A stretch of 39,001 nucleotides of DNA from CAIKZJ01 sp964626015. GTDB lineage: Bacteria > Bacteroidota > Ignavibacteria > Tepidaquicellales > Tepidaquicellaceae. The position numbers and the translations under genes were made by a program. The stretch is from the NCBI GenBank assembly GCA_964626015.1, contig CAZVCC010000029.1, forward strand, positions 1-39,001, in the 5' to 3' direction. The notes beneath the pieces were generated by a model. It ran no database searches. It saw only the letters and a program-made list of their open reading frames with translations, and was not told the DNA's origin. This document shows, one piece after another, positions 1 through 7,955 of the stretch; within the stretch, counting starts at the first letter, position 1; every line of letters starts with the position of its first letter.

Positions 1-186
1 ATTAACTATCAAATAGGCATTCTGACCATATTCTTCAAAAACCCTATGTGCAAGAATTAGATTGTTTTGTGATTTTTTAACCGGCTCCAAAATTGGAATA
101 ATTAATTCTTGTGTCACTCCTTCAATAGCCAATTCTCGTAATGCTATTAATTAAAATTGTCTAGCTCTCAGTAATGGATAGTACAT
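1..186 (-). pseudogene. sce7725-family protein, N-terminal part, in-frame stop, cut by window edge
   Basis: Reading leftwards from an ATG at 186 gives MYYPLLRARQF, then TAA (151-153), then LIALRELAIEGVTQELI and the open continuation IIPILEPVKK to the window edge. The opening 'YYPLLRARQF-x-LIALREL' and the 'IIPILEPVK' motif are what I recognise as the conserved start of sce7725-family proteins, whose function is unknown. The family has a sense codon (as I recall Glu) where this copy has TAA, so one base change would restore it. The ATG lies 4 bases beyond the stop of the sce7726-family gene, the usual pairing. Downstream initiation at a TTG would lose the conserved N-terminus, so I call it broken, or subject to readthrough or base-calling error. 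The rest of the gene is outside the window. Confidence 0.75.
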
Positions 187-190
187 ATTT

Positions 191-1060
191 TTATAATTTT
201 AATGGGGTTTTAAGGTTTTGAATCATTTCTTTCATTTCTGAGTTATTTAATTTAAGTGCTAAACTCAATTGATTAAATTCTCTGTGATGTCTTTTTGAAA
301 GTATATTTTTAATGCCTCTATGCTTCATTTGCTCAATAAAAAGTCTGTTAAGTTTTTCATTTGGAATGTTTTTAATCAGTTCACCACAAATAATAAATTG
401 ATTAAAACTTGTAACATTAGGTATACTACCATAATGTAATTTCACAATATTTTTATATTCCTCAGAATGTAATATGTCCATTATAGTAGTAGCATCAATT
501 TCTTTATTAACTTCAGCTTCCCGATGGAAACAAAACCTTGATTTATTATTAGAATTAAATGATATTAATCCAATATTATCATCAAAATTTCTATAATTAT
601 CTAATTTTGATTCAGGGACAATTAAATATATCTGATTAAAGGCTTTTCTATAATTTTGAATTTGGAGGCTTAGACGACTATCAGAATCATATTCTGTTTT
701 AATTTCAAATAATTTAGAGTTTCCATTGAACATGACTAAATCTGCAATAGAACTTCCAACTCTAAACTCGCTGAAAACTTTTGAATGTTCCTCTCCAATT
801 TCTTTTATTAACCAGTCATTCAGAAATGCATTTTTAAAAACATATTCATTTTGATAATGAGATTCCAAAACAGAATAAACATATTTTAAATAGTCTAGGT
901 ATGTTACTTTTTCCAATTCACGCCAATCTTCATCGTATCTATCAATTTTATAATTGATTGACGAAAAGTCTTTTTTAAACCATGATAAAGCTTCCCTTCT
1001 TGAAAATAAAGAAGAATAGTCTCGTAATTGATTACTTTTATATGATGCTATAGCAGCCAT
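191..1060 (-). CDS. sce7726-family protein, predicted PD-(D/E)XK nuclease-like
   Basis: A 289-residue protein recognised as sce7726 family by its core and by its sce7725-type neighbour. What can be seen is a restriction-endonuclease-like core: D107 in 'SSIADLVMF', E119 and K121 in 'LFEIKTE' (a D-x11-E-x-K layout), followed by Q133-x3-Y137 in 'QIQNYR', resembling the QxxxY motif of RecB/Cas4-type nucleases. There is no signal peptide or membrane segment, so it is probably cytoplasmic. The start at 1060 has only a weak upstream GA-rich stretch. It lies 19 bases downstream of a 63-residue frame and directly upstream of the interrupted sce7725 gene, suggesting a small operon. The family's function is not established; a nucleic-acid-cutting role, perhaps in defence, is inference from the fold motifs. 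Confidence 0.8.
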   Translation of the reverse strand: MAAIASYKSNQLRDYSSLFSRREALSWFKKDFSSINYKIDRYDEDWRELEKVTYLDYLKYVYSVLESHYQNEYVFKNAFLNDWLIKEIGEEHSKVFSEFRVGSSIADLVMFNGNSKLFEIKTEYDSDSRLSLQIQNYRKAFNQIYLIVPESKLDNYRNFDDNIGLISFNSNNKSRFCFHREAEVNKEIDATTIMDILHSEEYKNIVKLHYGSIPNVTSFNQFIICGELIKNIPNEKLNRLFIEQMKHRGIKNILSKRHHREFNQLSLALKLNNSEMKEMIQNLKTPLKL

Positions 1061-1079
1061 TATTTATCATGTATCTCAT

Positions 1080-1271
1080 TTATAAAAATTGGTTTTCCTT
1101 ACTAAACAGTATATGAAATTTCATTTTCATGGTTTGGGTTTCATTCCAATATTGGTGGTAAATTGTGTATAAGCTTGAAACTAAATCTCTATTTTCTAAA
1201 CTTATCGAATTGGTCTGACTATGTTTAGTCTTTATTTCTTCAAAACATATTTTGCTAATTTTACAAATCAT
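1080..1271 (-). CDS. Small hypothetical protein upstream of sce7726 gene
   Basis: A 63-residue frame that I do not recognise. It is soluble-looking, with no hydrophobic segment, and has a mixed composition with several Lys, Ser and Thr. It is on the same strand as the sce7726-family gene and ends 19 bases before that gene's ATG, so it could be the first gene of a three-gene unit. There is no Shine-Dalgarno site; the upstream sequence is very AT-rich. It may equally be leader sequence with a chance frame. No function can be suggested. Confidence 0.35.
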   Translation of the reverse strand: MICKISKICFEEIKTKHSQTNSISLENRDLVSSLYTIYHQYWNETQTMKMKFHILFSKENQFL

Positions 1272-1616
1272 TAAAATGTGATATTATAATTTGTAATAAT
1301 TACTTTTTTCTTTCAAGATAAAATTAACTTTTTGTAGATGCATATACAAGATACTTTTAAATCCATCGTGTCAACACTTTGCCTTTTTGTGGACATGTTT
1401 TCATTGACAGTCTAATAATTTTCGATTTAATGGTCATAATTTTCTTTACAATAAAGAGGTTGTCTATTTTACTTTTAATATATTTAAAAATCAAGAAATT
1501 TAATCATAAACACAAAGCTATGTATAGAAAATGCTATTTTCTTTACATAGTTGGCAGTGAATGTATAGAAAAAGATTTAACAGGTACATATTATTGTTAA
1601 TATGTACTTTCTTGAT
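1272..1616. other. Gene-free AT-rich stretch
   Basis: About 345 bases with no convincing gene. A rightward 73-codon frame (1379-1600) exists, but its hydrophobic, repetitive composition and lack of a start signal make it look like chance. No hairpin with a T-run was recognised. Confidence 0.6.
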
Positions 1617-1630
1617 CCCCCCCCCCCCCC
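1617..1630. repeat. Homopolymer of 14 C
   Basis: An uninterrupted run of 14 C. Its last base is also the last base of the TAG stop of the leftward frame that follows, so on the minus strand the tract is a run of G beginning at the stop codon. Such tracts are slippage-prone. This one could be a phase-variable tract that sets the C-terminus of the adjacent frame, or a base-calling or assembly artefact. Confidence 0.95.
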
Positions 1631-2769
1631 TAAAAATTCAAGTCACGCGGTTCACCGTTTAGAACTCTTGCTTCTAATAATATGTTTTTTCTGGTATCGT
1701 GGTCAAGGTCCTTTTCTACCTCGGGAAAGCCAATGCCCATGCTGATTCTGCTCTTATATTTTCTGTAAACAGTATCGAGCTGCTCCAGTACTTTTCCCTT
1801 AACGAAATTGTTGTATGCTCTCGTGATTGCATTCTTCCAGTCGTAATGCGCCTCTATGGGCATTACTTCTTTTATCCTGCAAAGTTTCTGTATAAATAAT
1901 TCAAATTCTATTCCGTCTTCAAAAACTGCTTCGCTGTTGTATGCATCCATATACTTCAGAGTTTTTGAATCCTCAAATTTTTCTATAAATCCGCGGATTA
2001 TTTCATAATTCTGATAATTCAGAAATTCCCTTCTGTCAAATTTTATTTCAGGTTATTGTGGTTTCTTTGCACGCTTGTGTTCATGAAGTAAATCTAAATA
2101 AAACCCCTCCTTCTCACCGCGAATATCGGGCAGAAGCATTAGTGCATTCGTGCCCTCCCTCATATCGTAGTATTCGTACCATTCGGGATAAGAAATAGTT
2201 TCCTCATCACCCTTCGCCTCTTCTTTGTACGTATGGTAGTCCTGCCAGTCTATGTATTTAAATGTTTCGTCGAAATCATCAACCTCTTTCGTTTCGTAAT
2301 AATCCTTGTACATATTAAATTCTTCGTCGCTGATGGGCTTTATGAAAGCGCAGTTCTTAATGTTTCGGCTCCAGTAATTAAAATCCATTTCGGTTTCCAC
2401 GTGCTCGGTTACTACTCTTTCGGCGCGCCATAAACACTGATAGTTGAAAAGTTTCTTCTGCTGAATTTCCCAGAGAGCTTCTTCTTCTGCATTATAAAAT
2501 TTCAGTTGTTCTTCTTCGTGTCTCTTTATGTACATGTCTCTGCAGTGATATGCATTTGCTTTTGTAAATGCGTAATGACGAACAAAACCATCCCAACTGC
2601 TGTCCGAGTACTCCGTGAAATACTCCCTGTACTTCGGGTCTGAACGCAATTGCTTCTCAATTGCCGTAATCATCCTGACACTTTCTTTTTCTTTCTTTAT
2701 GCTGTCTTATAAATATTGGGGTAGTTCAGTGTCTTCAGGACTGGTTTCTTCTTTTCTATTTTCGTTCAT
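1630..2769 (-). pseudogene. Unrecognised 379-codon reading frame interrupted by two TAA codons
   Basis: From ATG 2769 one continuous frame of 380 codons runs to TAG at 1630, interrupted only by TAA at 2707-2709 (after ...ELPQYL) and at 2053-2055 (after ...RAKKPQ). The pieces between stops all look coding: 20 codons; then about 217 codons containing a 206-residue frame that starts at ATG 2673; then about 140 codons whose first ATG is at 1950. The linker after the second stop (PEIKFDRREFLNYQNYEII) reads like ordinary protein in the same frame, so these are parts of one former gene rather than separate genes. The product is rich in Tyr, Glu, Asp and Trp, with no membrane segment or signal peptide. 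I do not recognise the family. It may be a recent pseudogene, or its stops may be read through. Confidence 0.7.
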
Positions 2770-2941
2770 AATTTTAAGAATAGAATATTCATAGAAGTAA
2801 TAATAATTTTATTTATAACAAAGACACACTTCAATTATTTATTTTTACTTATTGCAGTTGCCAAAAAGATAAATTCACTAACTATTTTTATTTACATTCT
2901 CATTATTTATACACATCTTAAAGCAAACATTTACGATTAAA

Positions 2942-4018
2942 ATGAAAATATTCATATTAGTAATATTAATTGCATTTAGCAGTGTGAGTTTTGCCAATAT
3001 GGCATCCCCTTATCGCGAGGGGACAAAGGTTGCATCTGCTTTCACAAGCAGTGATATTGATATTCTTAAAGAAAAAATTTCTGTATCGCTTAACAAGGAA
3101 AATACCAACGCTTATTATATTGTCGAATACACAGTTAAATCAGGTGTAAATGGAATTCAGATTCCGCTTCTGTTCTATGCCGTTGACTATAAAGGCGATT
3201 TCAAAGTGTGGGTTGACGGCAGGGAAGTCACCGTTCAGAAGATTCCGGATAGTTACACTGCGGGCACCTTCGACGGTTTTTCAAAATCCTTTTACAGCAA
3301 TAATTATAACAATCCTGAAGTTGCAATCCGATGGAATGAAAATTCAAGCACCCTCTATAAACTAAGTGACTTAAAGTATTTTGAAGTTGATTTGTCCGAA
3401 GGCGAACATACCATCCGTGTCGAATATACAGCAGCCATCTGGGAAAACCGCTCCTACTGGATAAAGGAGTACGGTTACAGGTATTCTCTCTCTCCTGCAA
3501 AACACTGGAAATCATTCGGTACACTTGAAATATCCGTTAATGCAAACGGTTTCGGCGAAGATATAAAAACAAACCTCGGTCAGCCCTCAAGCGGTCGTCT
3601 TGATTCTGCTGCCGTTTGGAAGTTCGATAAACTGCCAGCCGATGTTTTTGAAATCACTTTTACCCCGAAAGTAAGCTCATTAGCAAATTTTCTTCTTGCT
3701 CTTGAACCATTCGGTATATCGGTAATAGTCGGTTTTATTCTTTTCATTCTGCATCTGCTTGTAGTATGGAAATATCGTGTAAATAATCTCTCTAAGAAAT
3801 TCTCATGGGTAATGCTTCTTGGAAGTCTTGTCGTTCCTGCAATCACTCTGATTTTCTTCGTTTATGCATTCGGGCTTATTGACGATGTTATCGGCACCCA
3901 CGCAAGTAGATACCATGGCTACAATTTTCTTGTATTACTATTGTACCCTGCTATCATGCCCGCATACCTGATATTTATGTGGCTTATAGATTGGTTCATA
4001 AAGAAAAGAACAGTATGA
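2942..4018 (+). CDS. Hypothetical exported/membrane protein with C-terminal TM segments
   Basis: A 358-residue protein not assigned to a family. Residues 1-18 form a clear signal peptide (MKIFILVILIAFSSVSFA). Residues about 20-245 are polar with beta-like alternation and many aromatics, probably an exported domain. Three hydrophobic segments follow at roughly 252-276, 289-313 and 327-350, ending in a basic tail (IKKRTV). The expected topology is an extracytoplasmic beta-rich domain anchored by a C-terminal membrane bundle. It stands alone: upstream is the broken leftward gene, and downstream a strong hairpin terminator faces the M1 peptidase gene. A sensing or envelope role is only a guess. 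Confidence 0.8.
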   Translation: MKIFILVILIAFSSVSFANMASPYREGTKVASAFTSSDIDILKEKISVSLNKENTNAYYIVEYTVKSGVNGIQIPLLFYAVDYKGDFKVWVDGREVTVQKIPDSYTAGTFDGFSKSFYSNNYNNPEVAIRWNENSSTLYKLSDLKYFEVDLSEGEHTIRVEYTAAIWENRSYWIKEYGYRYSLSPAKHWKSFGTLEISVNANGFGEDIKTNLGQPSSGRLDSAAVWKFDKLPADVFEITFTPKVSSLANFLLALEPFGISVIVGFILFILHLLVVWKYRVNNLSKKFSWVMLLGSLVVPAITLIFFVYAFGLIDDVIGTHASRYHGYNFLVLLLYPAIMPAYLIFMWLIDWFIKKRTV

Positions 4019-4066
4019 ATTTATCAAATAAATTTTCTTAACACTACGAAAATCTTCTCTTTAGAA

Positions 4067-4098
4067 AAAGAAGGGGACTCTCGCCCCCTTCTTTATTT
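4067..4098 (+). terminator. Rho-independent terminator
   Basis: A perfect 10-bp stem AAAGAAGGGG / CCCCTTCTTT (4067-4076 with 4085-4094), an 8-base loop and a T-rich tail. It lies 48 bases after the stop of the 358-residue membrane protein. The A-rich left flank could also let it act on the converging M1 peptidase transcript. Confidence 0.8.
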
Positions 4099-4200
4099 AT
4101 TTTCGTTCTTCCTTTACACTGTTCATTCAGCCCGACTGCTGAAACCAGGTGTACTAATCTCTTATCAATAAAATTTTATTTTCCATAGCAGGGAAAACTC

Positions 4201-4245
4201 TTTATCCGTGACTATCCGCTCAATCCGTGAAAGTCTGTGTTCTAT
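4201..4245 (-). repeat. Copy A of a 45-bp dispersed repeat
   Basis: Read on the minus strand from 4245, this begins ATAGAAC and contains CACGGATT, then CGGAT, then ACGGAT at fixed spacing. An ungapped alignment with plus-strand 38651-38695 matches at 32 of 45 positions by hand count. It sits in the intergenic space beyond the 3' end of the M1 peptidase gene. Confidence 0.6.
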
Positions 4246-4263
4246 AGTATTTTCCTTCAACTT

Positions 4264-6270
4264 CTATCGTACCAAAACCATTCTCTTTGTTTCTGAAAAA
4301 TCCGTGGTGTTAAATTTGTAGAAGTATACCCCGCTGGGATAAACTGACGCATCCCAGTCAACGTTGTACGAACCCGCGTTCCTTTCTTCGTTAATCAGTA
4401 ACGCAATTTCTTTTCCAAGCATATCGTATACCTTCAGCGAAACAAAAGTATTCTTCGGTAAATCGAACTTTATGCTCGTTGTCGGATTAAATGGATTCGG
4501 ATAGTTTTGATGTACAGCATACTTATCCGGTATTGTGTTTAAATTATTTTCTATACCGACTACAAGCGTAGCAGTCTTTAGCACTATGTTGTTGTCAGGG
4601 TCAAATGCCGCTGTTGAAGGTTGTCTGTTGAAATCAAACGAGTAGGTCTGATTGTTTACATCATTCATTACACGTATTAGCGTATCCCCTCCGGATGAAA
4701 ATGACACCTTTATTTCAATCGGCATTTTATGAAAAACTGTATTGCTCTGAGTTTGCCTTGCAGTGAAATTCACACGGTAGTTTCCTCCACCGAGATTTGC
4801 AATGTTGTATGTATTCTGATATGTCGGATGGTTTGGCTCCTTTACCCACTGGTCAATAAACCATGTCAGATCCTGCCCTGCAACCGAACTTATTTTTGCC
4901 GTGAAATCATCCGTTGTTGCATTCTTCATTTTGAAATTAACCGTATCTGTCGCATAAGCCTTCAATGCCGCGAAGAATAATGAATCGCCAATTGTGTATC
5001 TCAGCATGTGCAAAACACATGACCCTTTGTAATATGTAATCGGTCCGTTGAATAATTGATTTGAAGGCGGTGTTGTGATTGCCCATGAAGGATTATAAAT
5101 CGGCCACCCGGGATTTCCCGACATATACGAACTCGCATTGCTGTTTATGTTTGCTTTGTATGCACTGTATCCTGTTATCTGCTCTTTATATATCGCTTCT
5201 AAATATGTTGCAAATCCTTCGTTCAGCCATAAGTCTGCCCATGTAGCACATGTTATCATGTCTCCAAACCATTGATGAGCGTATTCATGTGAAATTAAAC
5301 TTGTTACTGAATTCCAAGACGGTGATATTGTCGTTAACGTCTGATGCTCCATCCCTCCGCCGTAACTTGAAACAGAGGCAAATCCGTTCTTCTCAAATGG
5401 ATGCTCCCCAAACAATTGCGAAAAGATTGTCGTCATATTTGGTAATGCATTTTTTGTCGGTGTTATGTTTTCTCCCGCGCTGTAATACAGTCGCAGCGGG
5501 ATGCTGTCATTTGGATTTGATATCTTATGCCACCAGATTATATCAAGCTGGTATCCTGTCTTGCCCGTCAAAACAGCAAGATATGTGGGCAGTGGGTCGC
5601 GGCTTACCCAGCGAAACCATATTGAATCTCCGCTTACTGTCGAATCCGCTAACCTTCCGTTAGAGCCTATTAGTACGTTAGATGGTACTTTAACCGTTAT
5701 GTCAAACGTTGCTTTATCGGCAGGTCTGTCCCAGCAGGGGAACCACCTTCTTGAACCCTCAGGCTCTGTGTTCGTATAAACAAACCCCGAACTGACGTTG
5801 AATGCTCCATCGCTTACATTATTGTGACGATACTTTATGATTAAATCAACTATCTCTCCCGGATTATAAGTCCTGTCAAGATTTATTGTTAACATATTAG
5901 TCGATGAACTGTGCGTAAACACTAAACTTGAACCGCTTAAAAGTCTGACAGAATCTATTACCAGCGAAGTGTAATATGCATTAAGCTGTATCGAATTTAG
6001 TGTTGAATCGACCCTGAATGTCAGCTGCTCTGTTCCCGTGTAACTTCTTACGGAGTTCTTGAAACAACTGTATATATCTAAGTTCAACTTGTAGTTTAGT
6101 ACGTCGTATGAATGTTTTGGTGTGTTTGGGGACAGTTCAAGAGGATTTATGTGTTCACTTTTCGATTTGTTGTGTGAACATATTTCCGCACCCGTCATCC
6201 CTATGTAGTCTTGCGCCGATGTAATCGTACTTAGAAACATTGCTATAAAAAGCAATAGTAGTTTTTTCAT
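4264..6270 (-). CDS. Secreted M1-family aminopeptidase with T9SS sorting domain
   Basis: A zinc aminopeptidase of 668 residues that would remove N-terminal residues from peptides outside the cell. The signal peptide is about residues 1-19 (ending TSAQ). The exopeptidase motif GGGMEHQ is at 304-310; the zinc site HEYAHQW starts at H328, with H332 and the third ligand E351, the HEXXH-x18-E spacing of gluzincins. The last ~80 residues carry NYPNPFNPTTSIKF (from about 588) and end GVYFYKF...KRMVLVR, a type A sorting domain for type IX secretion and cell-surface attachment. It is shorter than classic 850-residue aminopeptidase N and so lacks the large C-terminal helical domain. It is monocistronic, with 370 bases of mostly non-coding sequence upstream. 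Substrate preference cannot be read from the sequence. Confidence 0.93.
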   Translation of the reverse strand: MKKLLLLFIAMFLSTITSAQDYIGMTGAEICSHNKSKSEHINPLELSPNTPKHSYDVLNYKLNLDIYSCFKNSVRSYTGTEQLTFRVDSTLNSIQLNAYYTSLVIDSVRLLSGSSLVFTHSSSTNMLTINLDRTYNPGEIVDLIIKYRHNNVSDGAFNVSSGFVYTNTEPEGSRRWFPCWDRPADKATFDITVKVPSNVLIGSNGRLADSTVSGDSIWFRWVSRDPLPTYLAVLTGKTGYQLDIIWWHKISNPNDSIPLRLYYSAGENITPTKNALPNMTTIFSQLFGEHPFEKNGFASVSSYGGGMEHQTLTTISPSWNSVTSLISHEYAHQWFGDMITCATWADLWLNEGFATYLEAIYKEQITGYSAYKANINSNASSYMSGNPGWPIYNPSWAITTPPSNQLFNGPITYYKGSCVLHMLRYTIGDSLFFAALKAYATDTVNFKMKNATTDDFTAKISSVAGQDLTWFIDQWVKEPNHPTYQNTYNIANLGGGNYRVNFTARQTQSNTVFHKMPIEIKVSFSSGGDTLIRVMNDVNNQTYSFDFNRQPSTAAFDPDNNIVLKTATLVVGIENNLNTIPDKYAVHQNYPNPFNPTTSIKFDLPKNTFVSLKVYDMLGKEIALLINEERNAGSYNVDWDASVYPSGVYFYKFNTTDFSETKRMVLVR

Positions 6271-6442
6271 TTTCTTATATTAATTTTATTTATTAAAAAT
6301 TCCATTTTATATTTCTATTAACCGAATTATACAAAATACTATTTCATTCATTAATTAATAATCCAATTTCTTAAATAAGTGTAAACCTGTACATCAAGAA
6401 AAGTTCAAAGGAAAATCAGCACTATGCCGTTCTTAATTTATA

Positions 6443-6571
6443 TTATGTACTTAGTAATGGAAAAGTATACGCATTAATCTGCATTTCTTCTATAAATTCT
6501 TTCCTGCCCTCGAAGAATACGATAAACCTCATATCGTCATAGATTATCTTACCCTCGGAATATCGGTTCAG
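6443..6571 (-). pseudogene. Possible remnant 3' end of a decayed gene
   Basis: The 373-base gap between the M1 peptidase gene and the DUF169 gene (6271-6643) holds no complete gene. On the minus strand 6571-6443 reads open for 42 codons (LNRYSEGKIIYDDMRF ... FPLLST, then TAA), with protein-like composition, but is preceded by TAG TAA in the same frame. It could be the tail of a gene lost by deletion or frameshift, or chance. I do not recognise the fragment. The rest of the gap is AT-rich with nothing visible. Confidence 0.25.
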
Positions 6572-6643
6572 TTACTACTGTTTATTTAACCTGCTCTTTT
6601 CATTGTTGTGTCTTCACAAAAGACTTGCATTAATTAAGATTCT

Positions 6644-7399
6644 TTACTCGTTCCTTAAGATGAGCTCCTTCCACGGCTCACGTTCCAGAAAACTTCCCTT
6701 TACGTTAGCATTCATTTCTAAATACAACTTGTATGGAATAGTGAATGATAAAAGATTCTTGTCAATGTATTTTCTTGCTGATACATCAAAACATCCTATT
6801 ATTGCTTTCGGTTTTTCCTTTTCGTTTTCTGCATAACCGTGAAGTATTGACTGACAACCGGCTCCAAATGGTGCTCTAACGTTTTCGCAGTTGTCTCTTC
6901 CGTAGTTCGCAAGTACTACAAGTGCAGATAGCATATCTGGATTAACCAGAAATATTACCATCTCTGCCTTCTCGGTATCACTTACTTCTTTTAAAGGTTT
7001 TAAAACAACGTATTCCTCTGCTATATCTCGCATCGGTAGCGATTCAATAAATTTCTTTGCAAGCTCGGGTGTTTTTATGTACGCTTCGCCTTCTTCAATT
7101 GATATCCTTGTTTGTACATTTGTTTTGTGATTTTTTATTCCCGTTGATAGAAAGTAATCTATTGGGAAATCTTTGTAACAATCTCCAAAACCAATGCTCG
7201 TACCTCCTCCCCTGCATCCGTAAGTCTTCCTGTCAAAATATACTGTCTTGCCCTTTGATGCTGTCACAGCCATCATCGACGCTATACATCCCCAGGTTCC
7301 CTCTTTAAATTGCATTCCCGTTTCGGGTTTTACATCAGTTAATATTACTGCCACAGGGGAATTTTTTAAATTTATTGCTTTTGAAATGTTGCATCCCAT
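6644..7399 (-). CDS. DUF169 family protein (COG2043-like)
   Basis: A 251-residue soluble protein recognised as DUF169. The N-terminal 'SPVAVILTD', the Gly/Cys-rich 'GTWGCIASMMA' and 'YGCRGGG' segments, and the later 'RAPFGAGCQSI' segment are typical. The conserved cysteines suggest metal or cofactor binding, but the family has no settled function. There is no signal peptide or transmembrane segment. It stands alone on the minus strand, with non-coding sequence on both sides, so context does not help. The length is near that expected for the family, and the ATG at 7399 gives the conserved start without overlap. Confidence 0.85.
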   Translation of the reverse strand: MGCNISKAINLKNSPVAVILTDVKPETGMQFKEGTWGCIASMMAVTASKGKTVYFDRKTYGCRGGGTSIGFGDCYKDFPIDYFLSTGIKNHKTNVQTRISIEEGEAYIKTPELAKKFIESLPMRDIAEEYVVLKPLKEVSDTEKAEMVIFLVNPDMLSALVVLANYGRDNCENVRAPFGAGCQSILHGYAENEKEKPKAIIGCFDVSARKYIDKNLLSFTIPYKLYLEMNANVKGSFLEREPWKELILRNE

Positions 7400-7955
7400 A
7401 ATTTATCCTTTTTATTAATTATCTAAATAAATTTTCCGCTCGTAATACTCTTTTTAGCTATATGAATGATAAGCAGATGTGCAAAATTAATATCTTGTGT
7501 TTATTTATTAAATACCATTTCTTGTAACCACATCACAAAACAATCTTAACTTTGATTGATCTTCTCTTTTAGGTAAATATATGTTATTTCAATAATAATA
7601 TCTAAATAGTCAGAAATTACTAATTATTATATCTTTCGTTTATTTTAACTTGAATATAGGATTTAATTTGAATATATTATTTATATAAAACTTCAAAATT
7701 ATAACGATTTTGAGGTTTTTGATATATTCTTAGATAATAGTCGACATTTTATATAACTGCAAAAAAAGAAAAATGTTGTCTTACCAAACACTAATCCTAC
7801 GCTAATACTACGATAATCCTACGGTAATAATACAGTAATCTAACGTTTTAATTTCGCCTGTATTGCCCTTACTTCGACCCTGTATAATGCTTATCAATAT
7901 TCAATCAATGAAATACCTTTTGCAATTTTTAGAGATATGTCTTAAAAGTGGTGTC
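7400..7955. other. Gene-free AT-rich stretch with a short tandem array
   Basis: About 555 bases downstream of nosY and upstream of the DUF169 gene. No protein-coding frame is convincing on either strand. The only structure recognised is the 11-bp array at 7791-7845. The DUF169 promoter should lie near the left end, but no clear promoter motif could be assigned. Confidence 0.6.
7791..7845. repeat. Five degenerate 11-bp tandem repeats
   Basis: Five consecutive units of 11 bases: CTAATCCTACG, CTAATACTACG, ATAATCCTACG, GTAATAATACA, GTAATCTAACG. The first three differ at one or two positions and the last two are more diverged. Unit length equals roughly one helical turn. It lies about 110 bases beyond the nosY stop. 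Confidence 0.75.

Noticed and set aside
1379..1600. 73-codon rightward frame in the gap before the C tract
   Set aside because: Low-complexity hydrophobic composition with no start signal, family or operon partner.
5250..5663. 137-codon rightward frame inside the M1 aminopeptidase gene
   Set aside because: It is fully antisense to a strongly supported gene that includes the zinc site; composition is unlike a protein and there is no start signal.
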